The notes under the pieces were generated by a model. That model ran no database searches. It saw only the letters and a list, made by a program, of their open reading frames with translations, and was not told where the DNA came from. Below, in pieces: positions 1 through 7,984 of a stretch of DNA of 34,571 nucleotides. How positions within the stretch are numbered: position 1 is the first letter of the stretch; every line of letters begins with the position of its first letter. Location of the stretch: assembly GCA_009923895.1 (NCBI GenBank), contig RFSP01000001.1, positions 1 to 34,571 of the forward strand, read 5' to 3'. Made by a program: the position numbers and the translations under genes. Origin of the DNA: Betaproteobacteria bacterium (GTDB taxonomy: Bacteria; Pseudomonadota; Gammaproteobacteria; Burkholderiales; Burkholderiaceae_C).

Positions 1-201
1 AGCACGATCGCCTTGCCCTGTGAGCACCACGGCGCGAATTTGCGGGTCTGCCTCCAGGGCCTTGACCACCGCGTCCAGACTCTGCGCCAATTCCGCGTTG
101 ACCGCATTGCGCGCCTCAGGTCGATTCAGCGTCACCACGGCGACATGCTCGGTGGGACAACGCAGCAAGACCGCCCCTTGATGAATTTCTGTGACTTTCA
201 T
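1..201 (-). CDS. Enoyl-CoA hydratase/isomerase family protein, N-terminal part (cut by window edge)
   Basis: The first 67 residues of a crotonase-fold protein are visible; the rest lies beyond base 1. The stretch AVVTLNRPEARNAVN is the typical crotonase first strand and N-P-[ED]-x-x-N-A motif, and the visible end AVVLTGQGDRA leads into the oxyanion-hole loop. Family members hydrate or isomerise acyl-CoA double bonds in the cytoplasm. The ATG overlaps the stop codon of the upstream MaoC-type gene as ATGA (198-201), so the two are translationally coupled and probably act in the same acyl-CoA pathway. The substrate cannot be told from this fragment. Confidence 0.85.
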   Translation of the reverse strand, partial: MKVTEIHQGAVLLRCPTEHVAVVTLNRPEARNAVNAELAQSLDAVVKALEADPQIRAVVLTGQGDRA

Positions 202-1082
202 GCAGCAAGGTCTCTCAAACTGGCGCACCCGTTTCCCAAGACCTGAACATCACGTTCCAACACCACGGCGCGGAAAGCCCAGTCTCGATCTCCCGTGCGC
301 CACAGGTCCACACGCAAGGTCTCGCCCGGGAACACTGGAGCGGTGAGCCTCGCACGAATCGAAGCCAGTTGCTTGGGATCATCGTCGCAGACTTTGTGCA
401 CCAATCCATAGCATGCCATCCCAAAGGTGGCCAATCCGTGCAAGATGGGACGTGCGAATCCCGCTCGAGCGGCCACGTGGGGATCGACATGCAGAGGATT
501 GAGATCGCCGCTGAGTCGGTAGAGCAAGGCTGCATCGGGGCGAATCGGCCACTCCCACGTCAGATCGGGTGCACTGGTGGGTGTGGCCGGCAAGGGCGAA
601 GCGGGCGGGTCTGTGCGTCCGCCGTCTTTTGAGAATCCGCCATCGCCCCGCAAAAACAGCACCTGCTCGGCCACCGCCACGAGCCTGTCGGTGCTCTCAT
701 CGTGCAAGGACTTCTCGACGTGCATGAGGGCACCCTTGCCCTCGCCCTTGTCCACCAATCGCAGCACACGGCTGCGACCAATTAACGTGCCTGCGCAAGG
801 CAAGGGCTCATGCACCGTGACCGACTGCTCTCCATGGACCAACTTGAGGTAGTCGATGCCCAGATCGGTACGCTCTTTCATCCAAAATCCCGGAGACGCC
901 AAGACCGCAGCCAGGGTGGGCAGGGCTTGAAGATCTTTCTCGTAGGTCAGACGCAATTGAGCCGGATCCAAAGGGTTGCGCCCCACCCCCAACCCCAAGG
1001 CATACAAGATGGTGTCTTTGGCCGTGTAAGAGTGGCGCACGTCGCCGCTGCGCCAAGCCAAGGTTTTTTCGTAGTCGATCAT
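198..1082 (-). CDS. MaoC-family acyl-CoA hydratase (hydratase 2 type)
   Basis: This 294-residue protein has the two-hotdog layout of eukaryotic-type 2-enoyl-CoA hydratase 2. The hydratase-2 signature YRLSGDLNPLHVDP lies at about residues 188-201, with the catalytic Asp193 and His198 present, followed by the AGFxxPILHGL segment. Family knowledge: these enzymes hydrate trans-2-enoyl-CoA to (R)-3-hydroxyacyl-CoA. It sits in an operon with CoA-transferases and an enoyl-CoA hydratase, so a role in degrading an acyl-CoA intermediate is inferred. The ATG at 1082 lies 33 nt after the Bug gene stop and has no strong ribosome binding site, so expression may depend on readthrough from upstream. The exact substrate is unknown. 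Confidence 0.85.
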   Translation of the reverse strand: MIDYEKTLAWRSGDVRHSYTAKDTILYALGLGVGRNPLDPAQLRLTYEKDLQALPTLAAVLASPGFWMKERTDLGIDYLKLVHGEQSVTVHEPLPCAGTLIGRSRVLRLVDKGEGKGALMHVEKSLHDESTDRLVAVAEQVLFLRGDGGFSKDGGRTDPPASPLPATPTSAPDLTWEWPIRPDAALLYRLSGDLNPLHVDPHVAARAGFARPILHGLATFGMACYGLVHKVCDDDPKQLASIRARLTAPVFPGETLRVDLWRTGDRDWAFRAVVLERDVQVLGNGCASLRDLAA

Positions 1083-1115
1083 GAAAAGTGTGGTGGGCGA
1101 TGGCCATCGCCGCGT

Positions 1116-2123
1116 TCACTCTCCTTTGATATTGGCTTCCTTCACAATCACCCCCCAGCTGGCGTATTCCTCGGCCAGTCGAGCGGCAAATTGCTCCGGC
1201 GTGCTGGGCGTGGCCGCAGCGCCCGCCGACTCGAACTTGGCTTGAACTTCGGGCATGGCCAAGACCTTGGTCACGGCGTCGTTGAGTTTGGCAATGACCT
1301 CTTTGGGTGTGCCTGCAGGGGCCAGCAAGCCAAACCAGACTTCTGCATTGAACCCAGGCAGCGTTTGAGCAATGGGCACCGCACCCGGCGCCAAAGGGGA
1401 CGGTTGCGGTGAAGCAACCCCCAACAATCGCATCTTGCCTTCTTTGATGAAACCATTCATCTGTGATGACGTGGTGCTCAAGAGCAACTTGACTTCACCC
1501 GTCAATACCGCTTGCGCTGTGGGCGCCTGCCCTTTGTAGGGAATGTGGTTCATCTGCAAGCCCGCACGCTTGGCGAACAGTTCGGTGGCCAAATGTCCAA
1601 ACGAAGCCGGGCCTGCCGTGGCGTAATCGACCTTTCCCGGATTGGCCTTGGCCCAGGCGATGAACTGCGGCACAGTCTGCGCAGGCACGGCAGGGTTGAT
1701 GACCATGACCATGGGCTGCAGGGACAGCATTGAAACGGGCGCGAAGTCTTTGAGTGGTGAGAATCCTGCGTCCTTGGTCACATGCGGTGAAATCACCAGT
1801 CCGTTGTTGGGCATGACCAAGGTGTAGCCGTCGGCCGGCGCTCGAGCCACCAGCCGTGTTCCCAGAAGCGCCGAAGCGCCGGGCTTGTTGTCCACCACCA
1901 CCTGCTGGCCCAAAATCTTTTGCATGGGCTCTGCAATCACCCGTGCCAAGACATCGGTGGTGCCCCCGGCCGGATACGGAACGACAATGGTCACTGGCTT
2001 GTTCGGGAAAGATTGCGCGCCCGCACCGAGGACCACACCAGCCAACAAGAGGCCCCAAGCCCACCGAGCCTTCTTGAGCGCGCCAGCGACATGATAAATG
2101 CGGCCAGGAATCTGAATGTGCAT
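1116..2123 (-). CDS. Bug-family (tripartite tricarboxylate transporter-type) periplasmic solute-binding protein
   Basis: A 335-residue secreted protein with a basic N-terminus, a hydrophobic segment (WGLLLAGVVLGAGA) and a cleavage region before QSFPNKPVTI. The conserved Bug ligand-loop motif VPYPAGGTTDVLARV follows the mature N-terminus, and the VDYATAGPASFGHLATELF block is also typical. Bug proteins bind carboxylated or aromatic small molecules in the periplasm. The ATG at 2123 is chosen because AGGAG lies 8 nt upstream. A longer ORF from 2156 overlaps the CaiB stop as ATGA but would put 11 extra residues before the signal peptide. No TctA/TctB membrane genes are nearby, so this is an orphan receptor that either shares a distant transporter or has a sensing role. 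Confidence 0.9.
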   Translation of the reverse strand: MHIQIPGRIYHVAGALKKARWAWGLLLAGVVLGAGAQSFPNKPVTIVVPYPAGGTTDVLARVIAEPMQKILGQQVVVDNKPGASALLGTRLVARAPADGYTLVMPNNGLVISPHVTKDAGFSPLKDFAPVSMLSLQPMVMVINPAVPAQTVPQFIAWAKANPGKVDYATAGPASFGHLATELFAKRAGLQMNHIPYKGQAPTAQAVLTGEVKLLLSTTSSQMNGFIKEGKMRLLGVASPQPSPLAPGAVPIAQTLPGFNAEVWFGLLAPAGTPKEVIAKLNDAVTKVLAMPEVQAKFESAGAAATPSTPEQFAARLAEEYASWGVIVKEANIKGE

Positions 2124-2152
2124 GAGATGTCTCCTGATGTGGTTGGTTGTCT

Positions 2153-3346
2153 TCATGAAGAACGCTTGACGAACAGCGTACCGGCTGCCAACGCCTCTTG
2201 AACGGCAGCTTCATCACAACCGAGTGTACGCAGCAAGTCGGGCCCGTCTGCGCCCAGATCGGGGACCCGGTTACGGGCTTGAGCCACCGTGCGCTGGAAT
2301 CGAAATGCCGGGTTGGTGACTTTGAAAGGGCCCGAGCCATCGTCAATCGACTGCAAGACGTCTCTCTCGACGATGGGGGGTGCTTGCATGGCTTCTTTGA
2401 TCGTGAAATACCTCGAACAGGGCACACCCCCCTGGTTCATGATGGCCTCACATTCTTCGGCACTGCGATCACCGGCCCACTCATCCAGCAGCGCCATCAA
2501 TTCACCCCAGTGGTGCTCACGGGCATGCACATTGGCAAATCGATCGTCGCTCAACCACTCGGGGTGACCCACTGCACGCGCCAAAGCCTCAAAGTTATTT
2601 TGGCTGACAGGTGCAATCAGCAAGAACCCATCGCGGGCCTTGGTGGGCTGATACAGAGGCCGGCGACGCTCCGCAGGAAATTGGGCTTCTTGGCTCTCAT
2701 ACACCAGCAGGCCCAGCATGGCGTCCATCAAGGACACATCCACATGATCGCCCTGCCCTGTGCGGGCTGCCCGGTAAAGAGCCGCCTGAATCGCCCCAAA
2801 AGCAAGCGATCCACCCAACACATCTGCCACAAAGATCCCGTTCTTCAAGGGCCTCTCAATGCCGTCTTGATAGTGCAAATTGGCCAGATCAAAGCCGCTG
2901 GCCGCATGCAGCACCGGCGCGTAGGCGCTACGTCCTGCCCAAGAGCCTGTCTGTCCAAATCCGGAAATCGAGCAATACACCAACTTGGGCTGCAGTGCCG
3001 CCAAGGTGTCATAGTCCAGCCCCAGGCGTTTCATCACGCCGGGTCTGAAGTTCTCGACCACCACGTCGGCGGTGCTGACCAATTGTTTGATCAATGCAAT
3101 CGCCTGCGGCTTCTTCAGGTCCAACGCCAAGCTCTTCTTTCCACAATTCAACTGCGCAAAGTAAGTGCTGCGACCTTTGCGGCTTGGCGGTCGAGAGCGA
3201 ATGTGGTCGCCCGTGGGTGACTCAATCTTGATGACTTCGGCCCCCAAATCTGCCAGCAGCCGAGTGGCGTAGGGACCGGACATCATGGTGGTGAAGTCCA
3301 GGACTCGCACGCCATCGAGCGCGCCCGGACGTTGAGGCGTATTCAT
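2153..3346 (-). CDS. CaiB/BaiF family (class III) CoA-transferase
   Basis: A 397-residue cytoplasmic enzyme that moves CoA between carboxylic acids. Family III hallmarks are visible: the N-terminal GVRVLDFTTMMSGPYATRLLADLGAEVIKIE block (about residues 12-42), the VENFRPGVMKRLGLDY block, and FVADVLGGSLA with Asp175 at the position of the catalytic Asp of formyl-CoA transferase. The ATG at 3346 gives the standard N-terminus. The frame stays open upstream to 3586, but that stretch overlaps the preceding gene and has no family similarity. The start lies 10 nt after the upstream gene stop, so it belongs to the same operon. It probably activates the pathway acid to its CoA ester; the substrate is not identifiable. 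Confidence 0.93.
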   Translation of the reverse strand: MNTPQRPGALDGVRVLDFTTMMSGPYATRLLADLGAEVIKIESPTGDHIRSRPPSRKGRSTYFAQLNCGKKSLALDLKKPQAIALIKQLVSTADVVVENFRPGVMKRLGLDYDTLAALQPKLVYCSISGFGQTGSWAGRSAYAPVLHAASGFDLANLHYQDGIERPLKNGIFVADVLGGSLAFGAIQAALYRAARTGQGDHVDVSLMDAMLGLLVYESQEAQFPAERRRPLYQPTKARDGFLLIAPVSQNNFEALARAVGHPEWLSDDRFANVHAREHHWGELMALLDEWAGDRSAEECEAIMNQGGVPCSRYFTIKEAMQAPPIVERDVLQSIDDGSGPFKVTNPAFRFQRTVAQARNRVPDLGADGPDLLRTLGCDEAAVQEALAAGTLFVKRSS

Positions 3347-3356
3347 GCGGTCGGGC

Positions 3357-4244
3357 TCAAACCAAAGTGGATTCAGACACGGCCAGGCTGGCCAATTGGC
3401 CGCCGCCCAGAGCGTCCAGATAGTCTGTCTGGGTGGGTGCCCCATGGACATACTTTTGCAGATAGGCCGCAAAACCCGACTCGGTGGCACTGGCTTTGAC
3501 GTATTCAGCCAAATGACGCTCATCCGATCGATAAGCCGTCGGCGATGCCGTGGGGTGTGCCCCCCACGGCACCTCCACCACCGCATCCACCATGGCCGCT
3601 GGCAATTTGGTGAGATGGTTTTGTCGGCGTATGGTGTCCGTAGAGACGATGCGATCGACCTGCACGATCACGCGCTTTGACGCCTGCGCCAGCATCGCAT
3701 CAAAGAAAGGCGAGGCCAAATGTTGCACATTGCCGAATTCGTCTGCCTGTTGGGCGTGGATGAAACACACGTCCGGCCGGATGGCTTTGGCCGCCAACAT
3801 CTTGCGCTCGCCCGCCACGGCCGGGATTTCAAGATAGTAGTCAGGCGCATGTTTGGGCAGATCGGTGCCCAGGTCCGGTATGGGGTTCCAAGGCAAGTCG
3901 CAGATGGCGGCTCGCAAGCCACCGGCGATGGCGGGGCCGTCGAGGTCGACCACCTCCAGCGTGCCCGCTTCTGCCCTGCGGCGGAAATGGGGTGCCAGGC
4001 CAAATTGCTCAAAGCTGATGAACACACACGCAGTACGCCGCACGCACCCCGCGCCGATGAGCATGTCTGGCGCGATGGAGCTGGGTGCCGGAATGAGATC
4101 CAGATTGCGCGCGCCCTTGCGAATGAGCGCCCGCACCAGGGCCATGGGCTGGGCATTGAAGATCCAGCCCCCCAACCCCAGAGAAGCACCGTCCGGCACA
4201 CTGGCCACGGCCTCCTCAATGGAAACAATTTTGTTGTGACTCAT
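3357..4244 (-). CDS. CoA-transferase alpha subunit-like protein (IpdA/GctA family)
   Basis: A 295-residue protein of the class I CoA-transferase fold. It begins MSHNKIVSIEEAVASV, followed by DGASLGLGGW, PMALVRALIRKGARNLDLI, the DVCFIHAQQADEFGNVQ block and VDRIVSTDTI, an order that matches glutaconate CoA-transferase subunit A and the steroid-ring hydrolase subunit IpdA. The partner subunit is encoded immediately upstream (14-nt gap). The C-terminal half, with VDAVVEVPWGAHPT and a DYLDALG end, is closer from memory to IpdA than to true glutaconate CoA-transferase. IpdAB-type proteins can act as ring-opening hydrolases rather than CoA-transferases, so the activity is left open. The ATG at 4244 gives the family N-terminus. 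Confidence 0.85.
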   Translation of the reverse strand: MSHNKIVSIEEAVASVPDGASLGLGGWIFNAQPMALVRALIRKGARNLDLIPAPSSIAPDMLIGAGCVRRTACVFISFEQFGLAPHFRRRAEAGTLEVVDLDGPAIAGGLRAAICDLPWNPIPDLGTDLPKHAPDYYLEIPAVAGERKMLAAKAIRPDVCFIHAQQADEFGNVQHLASPFFDAMLAQASKRVIVQVDRIVSTDTIRRQNHLTKLPAAMVDAVVEVPWGAHPTASPTAYRSDERHLAEYVKASATESGFAAYLQKYVHGAPTQTDYLDALGGGQLASLAVSESTLV

Positions 4245-4258
4245 GGGGCTCGATCCTG

Positions 4259-5071
4259 TCAGGGAAACTTGCGTTGCAAGGTGCCGCGTACATCCACCCG
4301 CGTGCGCAAGAGATTCAATTCTTGTTCGGTGGGCCACATCGTCACGGGGGGTGTGCCCTTCACCAACAGATCAAACCCTGTGGCGTCTTGCACCTGTTGC
4401 AGACTCACCCCGGGGTGCAAAGACCGAATCCGCATGGCTTTGCTCTGAGGCTCAAAGTCAAACACACCCAAGGGCGAGACGACGAGCTTGGGTCCCCCGG
4501 GGGGCAGGCCCGCCCGCTCTCTCGAGTCGCCCCCTTGCAAGTGACCCGCGCCGCAGATGAAGTCCACCCGCGGACGAAACGCACTCTTGTCATGCCGTGT
4601 CAGCACCACATAGAAGCGCTTGGCCAGTCCGCACAGCGCACTGATGCCGACCGTTCCAGGTCCACGCACCTTCGGTCGCGCACGATCACCCACCACCACA
4701 GTATTGATGTTGCCAAAGCGGTCCACCTGGAGCGCCGACAAAATGGCGAAATCAAAGAAGTGGATCTTCCAGTCGATGAAGTCGATCATGTTGGGAAGAT
4801 CCATCCATGACTCTGACGACTCGATGTTTTCAAAGTCCGCCGTGGACAACAAGTGATCGCGCTGCGGGTTGACCATGCCCCCGGGCCCTGAGACCCACCA
4901 AAGGCGAGGGGCCTGCATTTGGCGGGCCAAATTGCAAGCCGCCAATTGGATGTCGGAGTTGGTGCCGATGATGACTTTTTCACCATCGGCCATGTCGCGC
5001 GCCAACAAGACCGCCAAAGTCTCTCCGAGAGCAGGGGCCGAGGCTGCGGGTGCGATATTTGGTTGAACCAT
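4259..5071 (-). CDS. CoA-transferase beta subunit-like protein (IpdB/GctB family)
   Basis: A 270-residue partner of the downstream IpdA-like subunit. Visible blocks are GETLAVLLARDMADGEKV, QVDRFGNINT, GPGTVGISAL and a C-terminal LGVFDFEPQSKAMRIRSLHPGV block that from memory strongly resembles IpdB. The segment where class I CoA-transferases carry the catalytic Glu (SENG/ESG-type motif) reads VSGPGG at about residues 60-65, with no Glu, as expected for IpdB-type hydrolases. The ATG at 5071 is preferred over the in-frame TTG at 5107, because that TTG is the first triplet of the probable -35 box. The predicted transcript start coincides with this ATG, so translation may be leaderless. It is the first structural gene of the catabolic operon. 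Confidence 0.85.
   Translation of the reverse strand: MVQPNIAPAASAPALGETLAVLLARDMADGEKVIIGTNSDIQLAACNLARQMQAPRLWWVSGPGGMVNPQRDHLLSTADFENIESSESWMDLPNMIDFIDWKIHFFDFAILSALQVDRFGNINTVVVGDRARPKVRGPGTVGISALCGLAKRFYVVLTRHDKSAFRPRVDFICGAGHLQGGDSRERAGLPPGGPKLVVSPLGVFDFEPQSKAMRIRSLHPGVSLQQVQDATGFDLLVKGTPPVTMWPTEQELNLLRTRVDVRGTLQRKFP
5060..5070 (-). promoter_or_regulatory. FadR/GntR-type operator overlapping the start of the IpdB-like gene
   Basis: The sequence TGGTTGAACCA is an 11-bp inverted repeat with a one-base centre. It fits the known FadR-subfamily operator consensus TNGTNNNACNA at every fixed position. It lies directly downstream of the predicted transcription start (5071), where a bound repressor would block initiation. 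The GntR/FadR-type regulator encoded just upstream (5137-6012) is the obvious candidate to bind it, with relief by an acyl-CoA or acid effector. Binding is inferred; only the sequence match and position are seen. Confidence 0.6.
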
Positions 5072-5077
5072 TGGGCA

Positions 5078-5107
5078 ATGGTACGCGTTGCCCCCCGACC
5101 CTGTCAA
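5078..5107 (-). promoter_or_regulatory. Sigma70-type promoter of the catabolic operon (predicted leaderless)
   Basis: A perfect -35 hexamer TTGACA (5107-5102) is followed after 18 nt by TACCAT (5083-5078), which matches the -10 consensus at four of six positions. Counting 7 nt from the -10 box places the start site at about 5071, the A of the chosen ATG. The 65-nt gap between the regulator stop and this gene has no Shine-Dalgarno sequence close to the ATG, consistent with leaderless translation. Confidence 0.55.
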
Positions 5108-5136
5108 CCCGGTCGGACTCGCAGTTGCGGCCGCTG

Positions 5137-6012
5137 TCAGGCCTTGGCCAACGCGCTGGACTTGGCGCGGGCTCTGGGCCGGGTCCCAGACGCCCCCCTG
5201 ACTGGTGCTTTGGCCTTTTTCGACGCGGCCAGCTCGCTCTCCACCATGGACAGGTAGCTGCGCTGCAGCCGCTTGAGGCTGCTTTCCATTTCAGCCACAG
5301 CACCTTCCACATCACCCGCTTCCATGTGCTTCATGAAGCGACGCCGAGAAGGCAACACATAGGCATTTTGGTAGTCGCCGATGGAGCGAACAAACATCAG
5401 CAACACCGACAACACGCCATCCATCACGATCACCATGATGGGATTGCCCGTCATGCGGGCCAGGATGCGGTGAAAGTTCAAATGCTGCTCAACGCGGCTG
5501 TCAAAGTCGCCCCGCTCAAACGCCGCCTGCGCTTCGTCGATGTTGCGGTGGAGTTCCGCCAAATCTTCGGCGGTGGCCCGGCGGCAAGCCTCACGCACGA
5601 TGATGGACTCCAGCCAAATTCGCGCCTCTGTCAGCTGCGCGGGGTGAATGGAGCCCACACGATACAAATCCAACAAGCCGTTGACGATGGCCTCGCCGCT
5701 TCGCTCACTGATGAAGGCCCCACCGCTGGCGCCTTTTTGCAGCCGAATCAGCCCGGCATGCTCCAATGACCGCAGGGCCTCTCGCAAAGTGTTGCGCGAA
5801 ACGCCAAATTGCTCCGACAGCGCACGCTCCGAAGGCAGGCGGCTGCCCACTTTGAGGCGGCCTGCGGCCAATTCATTGCGGATCTGCGCGGCGATCTCTT
5901 CAAACGCCCGTGCCGAGCGGATGGCCTGAAATCCGACCGAAGCCGACCGAGACTCAGCGCCCACAGACCGTTCAGGGGTGCGCAGCAACGTGCGCGTTGT
6001 GCGTTCAGCCAC
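5137..6012 (-). CDS. GntR family (FadR subfamily) transcriptional regulator
   Basis: A 291-residue DNA-binding repressor candidate. The winged-helix domain is at about residues 32-105 (GSRLPSERALSEQFGVSRNTLREALRSLEHAGLI), followed by an all-helical FCD ligand domain with the acidic and histidine residues typical of metal/acid-binding FadR relatives (EARIWLESIIVREA, HLNFHRILARMTGN). Start codon GTG at 6012, with GGAG about 9 nt upstream. The C-terminal tail after residue 260 is rich in Lys, Arg and Ala and is probably disordered. It is upstream of and co-oriented with the CoA-transferase operon, whose promoter carries a FadR-type operator, so local control is inferred. The effector is unknown. 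Confidence 0.92.
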   Translation of the reverse strand: MAERTTRTLLRTPERSVGAESRSASVGFQAIRSARAFEEIAAQIRNELAAGRLKVGSRLPSERALSEQFGVSRNTLREALRSLEHAGLIRLQKGASGGAFISERSGEAIVNGLLDLYRVGSIHPAQLTEARIWLESIIVREACRRATAEDLAELHRNIDEAQAAFERGDFDSRVEQHLNFHRILARMTGNPIMVIVMDGVLSVLLMFVRSIGDYQNAYVLPSRRRFMKHMEAGDVEGAVAEMESSLKRLQRSYLSMVESELAASKKAKAPVRGASGTRPRARAKSSALAKA

Positions 6013-6082
6013 CGGAGTGCTCCTTCAATCCCATGATGCACAAGAGGGTGACCCAGATGATACGCCTGCGACAATACGGTCC

Positions 6083-6835
6083 ATGCTCCACCATCCAGAC
6101 CGCGTCATTCCCCTCTCCGGAGCCACCAACTTTCGTGACCTGGGTGGCTACAGCGGCCTCCAAGGGCGCCGTGTTCGTTGGCGGCGATTGTTTCGCTCCG
6201 ATCATTTGGCCGGTCTGAAGTCCGATGACCATGACACCCTCTATCGCCTGGGTCTGAAACGGGCCTTCGACTTTCGAGGCGTGAGCGAAAGGGCGCAAGC
6301 GGCCTATGAGGTGCCGGGTCTCTCACAGGTCTCTTTGGCCATCGAGCCTGCCGTGGTTCAAAAAATGCAGGACGTGGCGGCGGCCGGGAAGACGCTGACA
6401 GGACCGGTGGTGACCGAGTTGATGAAAGACCTCTACCGAGGTCTCGCCGCAGAACGCATGACCGCCTTTGCGCAACTGTTTGAGCATCTGCTGGCGGTCG
6501 ATGAGCCGGCCGTCTTCCATTGCACAGCCGGCAAAGACCGAACCGGATTTGCCGCCGCTTTGATCTTGGAGGCCTTGGGCGTGTCCCGCGAGGACATCAT
6601 GCAAGACTACCTGCTGACCAACACCTTGTACCGCCACCCCATCCCGGCAGAATCAAAAACGCCGGCAGAGGCCTTGGCCGTGCTGTGGACCGTGCAGCCC
6701 GGGTTTTTGCAAGCGGCGTGGGACACGATCGACCGCGCTCACGGCGGATTTGACAACTTCCTGCACCGCCATTTGGGCGTGAGCCCCAGTGCGCGCGAAC
6801 TGCTTCTACAGAGGTATCTGGACCCCCTCGCTTAG
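6083..6835 (+). CDS. Tyrosine-protein phosphatase (DSP/IphP-like)
   Basis: A 250-residue cytoplasmic protein with the Cys-phosphatase P-loop HCTAGKDRTG at residues 146-155 (Cys147, Arg153) and the N-terminal SGATNFRDLGGY block typical of bacterial tyrosine/dual-specificity or phosphoinositide-like phosphatases. The frame is open from 5978, but the ATG at 6083 is chosen because the conserved family N-terminus starts there and the upstream part overlaps the divergent GntR gene. No Shine-Dalgarno sequence is visible. A weak GTGACC/GACAAT pair ends 7 nt before the ATG, so a near-leaderless transcript is possible. It is transcribed away from the catabolic operon and converges on the small membrane gene at 6844. 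Substrate unknown. Confidence 0.88.
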   Translation: MLHHPDRVIPLSGATNFRDLGGYSGLQGRRVRWRRLFRSDHLAGLKSDDHDTLYRLGLKRAFDFRGVSERAQAAYEVPGLSQVSLAIEPAVVQKMQDVAAAGKTLTGPVVTELMKDLYRGLAAERMTAFAQLFEHLLAVDEPAVFHCTAGKDRTGFAAALILEALGVSREDIMQDYLLTNTLYRHPIPAESKTPAEALAVLWTVQPGFLQAAWDTIDRAHGGFDNFLHRHLGVSPSARELLLQRYLDPLA

Positions 6836-6843
6836 CGGCTCGG

Positions 6844-7029
6844 CTAGAGCAGCAGGGCCAGTCGCTCCAGGATGAGCACCGCAAAAAAGCCCAGGGCAGC
6901 GATGACCGTCCATTTGATGACAATGAATCCCCACTGGCGCCACTGAGGGGCACCGGTGGAGACATACATGGCAAAACACAGCACCCCTGCCACCATCAAC
7001 AAGCCAAATACCAAGCGCAGTAGCAACAT
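6844..7029 (-). CDS. Small two-helix inner-membrane protein
   Basis: A 61-residue ORF starting 15 nt after the lpxC stop on the same strand. It has two hydrophobic segments (about residues 2-24 and 38-60) separated by a short polar stretch with STGAPQWRQWG, giving a two-pass hairpin topology. Length, hydrophobic pattern and placement as the last gene of the lpxC unit support a real gene, although the ribosome binding site is weak. From memory, similar short membrane proteins occur near lpxC in other Burkholderiales, but I cannot name a family. No function is assigned. Confidence 0.6.
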   Translation of the reverse strand: MLLLRLVFGLLMVAGVLCFAMYVSTGAPQWRQWGFIVIKWTVIAALGFFAVLILERLALLL

Positions 7030-7044
7030 GGGCAGGGGGCCAGG

Positions 7045-7980
7045 CTACCAGGCCGGCGCAAGCTCAGCCAGCCCCGGTGGGGCCAGCGTCTCGTCTTCGA
7101 AGGTCGTCACTTCGTAGGCGGATTCGTCGGACAGCAGCTTTCTCAAAAGCTGGTTGTTGAGGGCATGTCCACTCTTGAACGCCGTGTAATGCGCCAGCAT
7201 GGGTTTGCCCGCGATGTGCAAATCTCCAATGGCATCCAGGATCTTGTGCTTCACAAACTCGTCGTCGTAGCGCAGGCCTTCGCTGTTGAGCACCCGATGC
7301 TCATCGACCACGATGACGTTGTCCATGCTGCCGCCCAACCCCAGCCCGCGTGCACGCATCATTTCCACGTCTCGCGTAAAGCCAAAGGTTCGTGCGCGGG
7401 CAATGTCACGCTTGTAGCGCCCTGACCCCATGTCAAAGGTCACTCGCTGACCTGTGGCGTTGAGCGCGGGGTGGTTGAACTCAATTTCAAAGGTCAAGAC
7501 ATAGCCGTCGTGGGGCTCCAACCGCGCCCACTTTAGCGAGGGGCCCTCGCCTTCGCGGACCTCCACGGTCTTTTTGACGCGCAAAAACCGCTTGGGTGCT
7601 TTTTGCAATTCAATGCCTGCGCTTTGCAGCAAAAATACAAAGCTGGAGGCGGATCCATCAAGAATCGGAACCTCTTCGGCCGTGATGTCGATGATGAGGT
7701 TGTCAATGCCCAAGCCGGCACACGCAGACATCAGGTGCTCAATGGTCTGCACCTTGGGCGCATCGGGATCCCCCTGCGGGCTGATGGTCGAGGCCATTCG
7801 TGTGTCGCTGACCGCGGTGGCCTGCACAGGAATGTCCACCGCACTGGGCAGGTCCACGCGACGAAAAGTGATGCCGCTGTCGGGCGGCGCGGGGCGCAAG
7901 GTGAGCTCCACCTTTTGTCCGCTGTGCACGCCCACACCCACAGCACGGGTCAGGCTTTTGATGGTGCGCTGCGCAATCAT
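7045..7980 (-). CDS. lpxC: UDP-3-O-acyl-N-acetylglucosamine deacetylase
   Basis: LpxC removes the acetyl group from UDP-3-O-(acyl)-GlcNAc, the committed step of lipid A synthesis, in the cytoplasm. The 311-residue length is normal. The zinc ligands are visible: His82 in TIEHLMSA, and His245 and Asp249 in VKHKILDAIGD, with the later conserved His272 in SGHALNN. The N-terminal motif QRTIKSLTRAVGVGVHSG is typical. It starts 4 nt after the ABC permease stop, with GAGGAC upstream inside the permease end, so it is translationally linked to the importer. In most relatives lpxC lies close to ftsZ; here three transporter genes separate them. Confidence 0.98.
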   Translation of the reverse strand: MIAQRTIKSLTRAVGVGVHSGQKVELTLRPAPPDSGITFRRVDLPSAVDIPVQATAVSDTRMASTISPQGDPDAPKVQTIEHLMSACAGLGIDNLIIDITAEEVPILDGSASSFVFLLQSAGIELQKAPKRFLRVKKTVEVREGEGPSLKWARLEPHDGYVLTFEIEFNHPALNATGQRVTFDMGSGRYKRDIARARTFGFTRDVEMMRARGLGLGGSMDNVIVVDEHRVLNSEGLRYDDEFVKHKILDAIGDLHIAGKPMLAHYTAFKSGHALNNQLLRKLLSDESAYEVTTFEDETLAPPGLAELAPAW

Positions 7981-7984
7981 GGCG

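Noticed and set aside
2198..3220. A 340-codon plus-strand open frame
   Set aside because: Antisense to the CaiB-type gene and without a recognisable domain.
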